Assembly: GCA_013215865.1 (NCBI GenBank)
Contig: JABSQL010000308.1
Location: forward strand, 1-5,743
Reading direction: 5' to 3'
From: Candidatus Margulisiibacteriota bacterium
GTDB taxonomy: Bacteria; Margulisbacteria; Marinamargulisbacteria; DT-59
DNA: 5,743 nt
Shown here piece after piece: positions 5,345 through 5,743 of the stretch (the stretch's first letter is position 1; each line of letters begins with the position of its first letter). The translations under genes and the position numbers were made by a program. The notes under the pieces are model-generated. The model had not been told where the DNA came from. It did no database searches and was given only the letters and a program-made list of their open reading frames with translations.

Positions 5345-5743
5345 ATGAGTCGACACATTAGAATATTTGATACCACATTACGGGATGGCGAACAGTCACC
5401 GGGCTGTTCTATGGATGGGCAGGAGAAATTAGAGGTTGCCTATCAACTCGAGCGATTAAATGTGGATATTATAGAGGCAGGTTTTGCTATTAGTTCTAAG
5501 GGTGACTTTGAAGCGATATCTGACATTTCCAAGCATATAAAAGGGCCTGTTATTTGTAGTTTAGCCCGTTCAAAATCTGAAGATATAAAGGCAGCTGCAG
5601 CATCCATTGAGAACGCCAAGAACAAGCGTATTCATACGTTTATTGCGACGTCTCCGATTCATATGGAATACAAGTTGAAAATGACACCGGAGCAGGTCAT
5701 TGAAAATGCGGTGGGCGCTGTCAAACTGGCCAAATCATTTGTA
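5345..5743 (+). CDS. leuA: 2-isopropylmalate synthase, N-terminal part (runs off the window)
   Basis: The first 133 codons are present and stay open to the last base. The enzyme condenses acetyl-CoA with 2-oxoisovalerate to give 2-isopropylmalate, the committed step of leucine synthesis. The start of the HMG-CoA-lyase-like TIM barrel is clear: [16 protein letters not shown] (8-23), with Arg13 and metal-binding Asp14; [21 protein letters not shown] (27-47, the EAGF strand); and [15 protein letters not shown] (97-111). The SPG after DGEQ and the [15 protein letters not shown] block favour LeuA over homocitrate or citramalate synthase, although the substrate-specificity region and the C-terminal leucine-feedback domain are not in view. 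[15 protein letters not shown] has Ala where EAGFP is usual. It follows pyk after 3 nt with a good ribosome-binding site, so it is almost certainly co-transcribed with pyk. Confidence 0.93.
   Translation, partial: MSRHIRIFDTTLRDGEQSPGCSMDGQEKLEVAYQLERLNVDIIEAGFAISSKGDFEAISDISKHIKGPVICSLARSKSEDIKAAAASIENAKNKRIHTFIATSPIHMEYKLKMTPEQVIENAVGAVKLAKSFV

Noticed and set aside
5443..5625. Minus-strand open frame within leuA
   Set aside because: It is opposite a clear LeuA coding frame and has no independent support.

Overview
The window is a short stretch of a Gram-negative-type bacterial chromosome. The genes include a diderm-style lipoprotein, a System II cytochrome c maturation pair and an AT-leaning tRNA promoter; I estimate G+C by eye in the low-to-mid 40s percent. 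The pairing of ResB with a CcsA that carries a long periplasmic N-terminal domain, plus the lipoprotein motif GDAGGLLANVNRWR, recalls environmental groups such as the PVC superphylum or similar uncultured lineages. That placement is inference only.

Layout. Positions 1-40 (minus strand) hold the first 13 codons of a gene whose start resembles the RhuM/virulence-protein family. It is preceded by a possible 15-codon leader ORF (37-84, minus) and a perfect palindrome (103-120). A tRNA-Gln(UUG) gene with encoded CCA lies at 170-243 (minus) and has its own promoter at 258-286. From 369 everything reads rightward: a lipoprotein of unknown function (369-920), resB/ccs1 (910-2049), ccsA in two pieces (2046-3458 and 3468-3842), pyruvate kinase pyk (3884-5341) and the start of 2-isopropylmalate synthase leuA (5345 to the window end). 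Gene junctions are overlapping or very tight (11-nt overlap, ATGA overlap, 9-nt, 41-nt and 3-nt gaps) and I see no terminator between them, so 369-5743 may be one operon.

How the genes work together. ResB and CcsA form the membrane complex that moves heme to the outside and ligates it to apocytochrome c. The lipoprotein, translationally linked to resB, is a candidate periplasmic accessory factor. Pyk makes pyruvate (final step of glycolysis) and LeuA commits the pyruvate-derived precursor 2-oxoisovalerate to leucine.

Main anomaly. ccsA is interrupted by an in-frame TAG at 3456-3458. Both halves are in the same frame, and all key heme-handling residues are present but divided between the two ORFs: P-His1 before the stop, and the WWD motif, TM-His and P-His2 after it. 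The break falls in a predicted cytoplasmic loop. It could be a nonsense mutation, a sequence error, readthrough, or a true two-subunit CcsA. Apart from this and the orphan lipoprotein, the gene content is conventional housekeeping; I see no CRISPR array, insertion sequence, toxin-antitoxin pair or clearly new multi-gene system.
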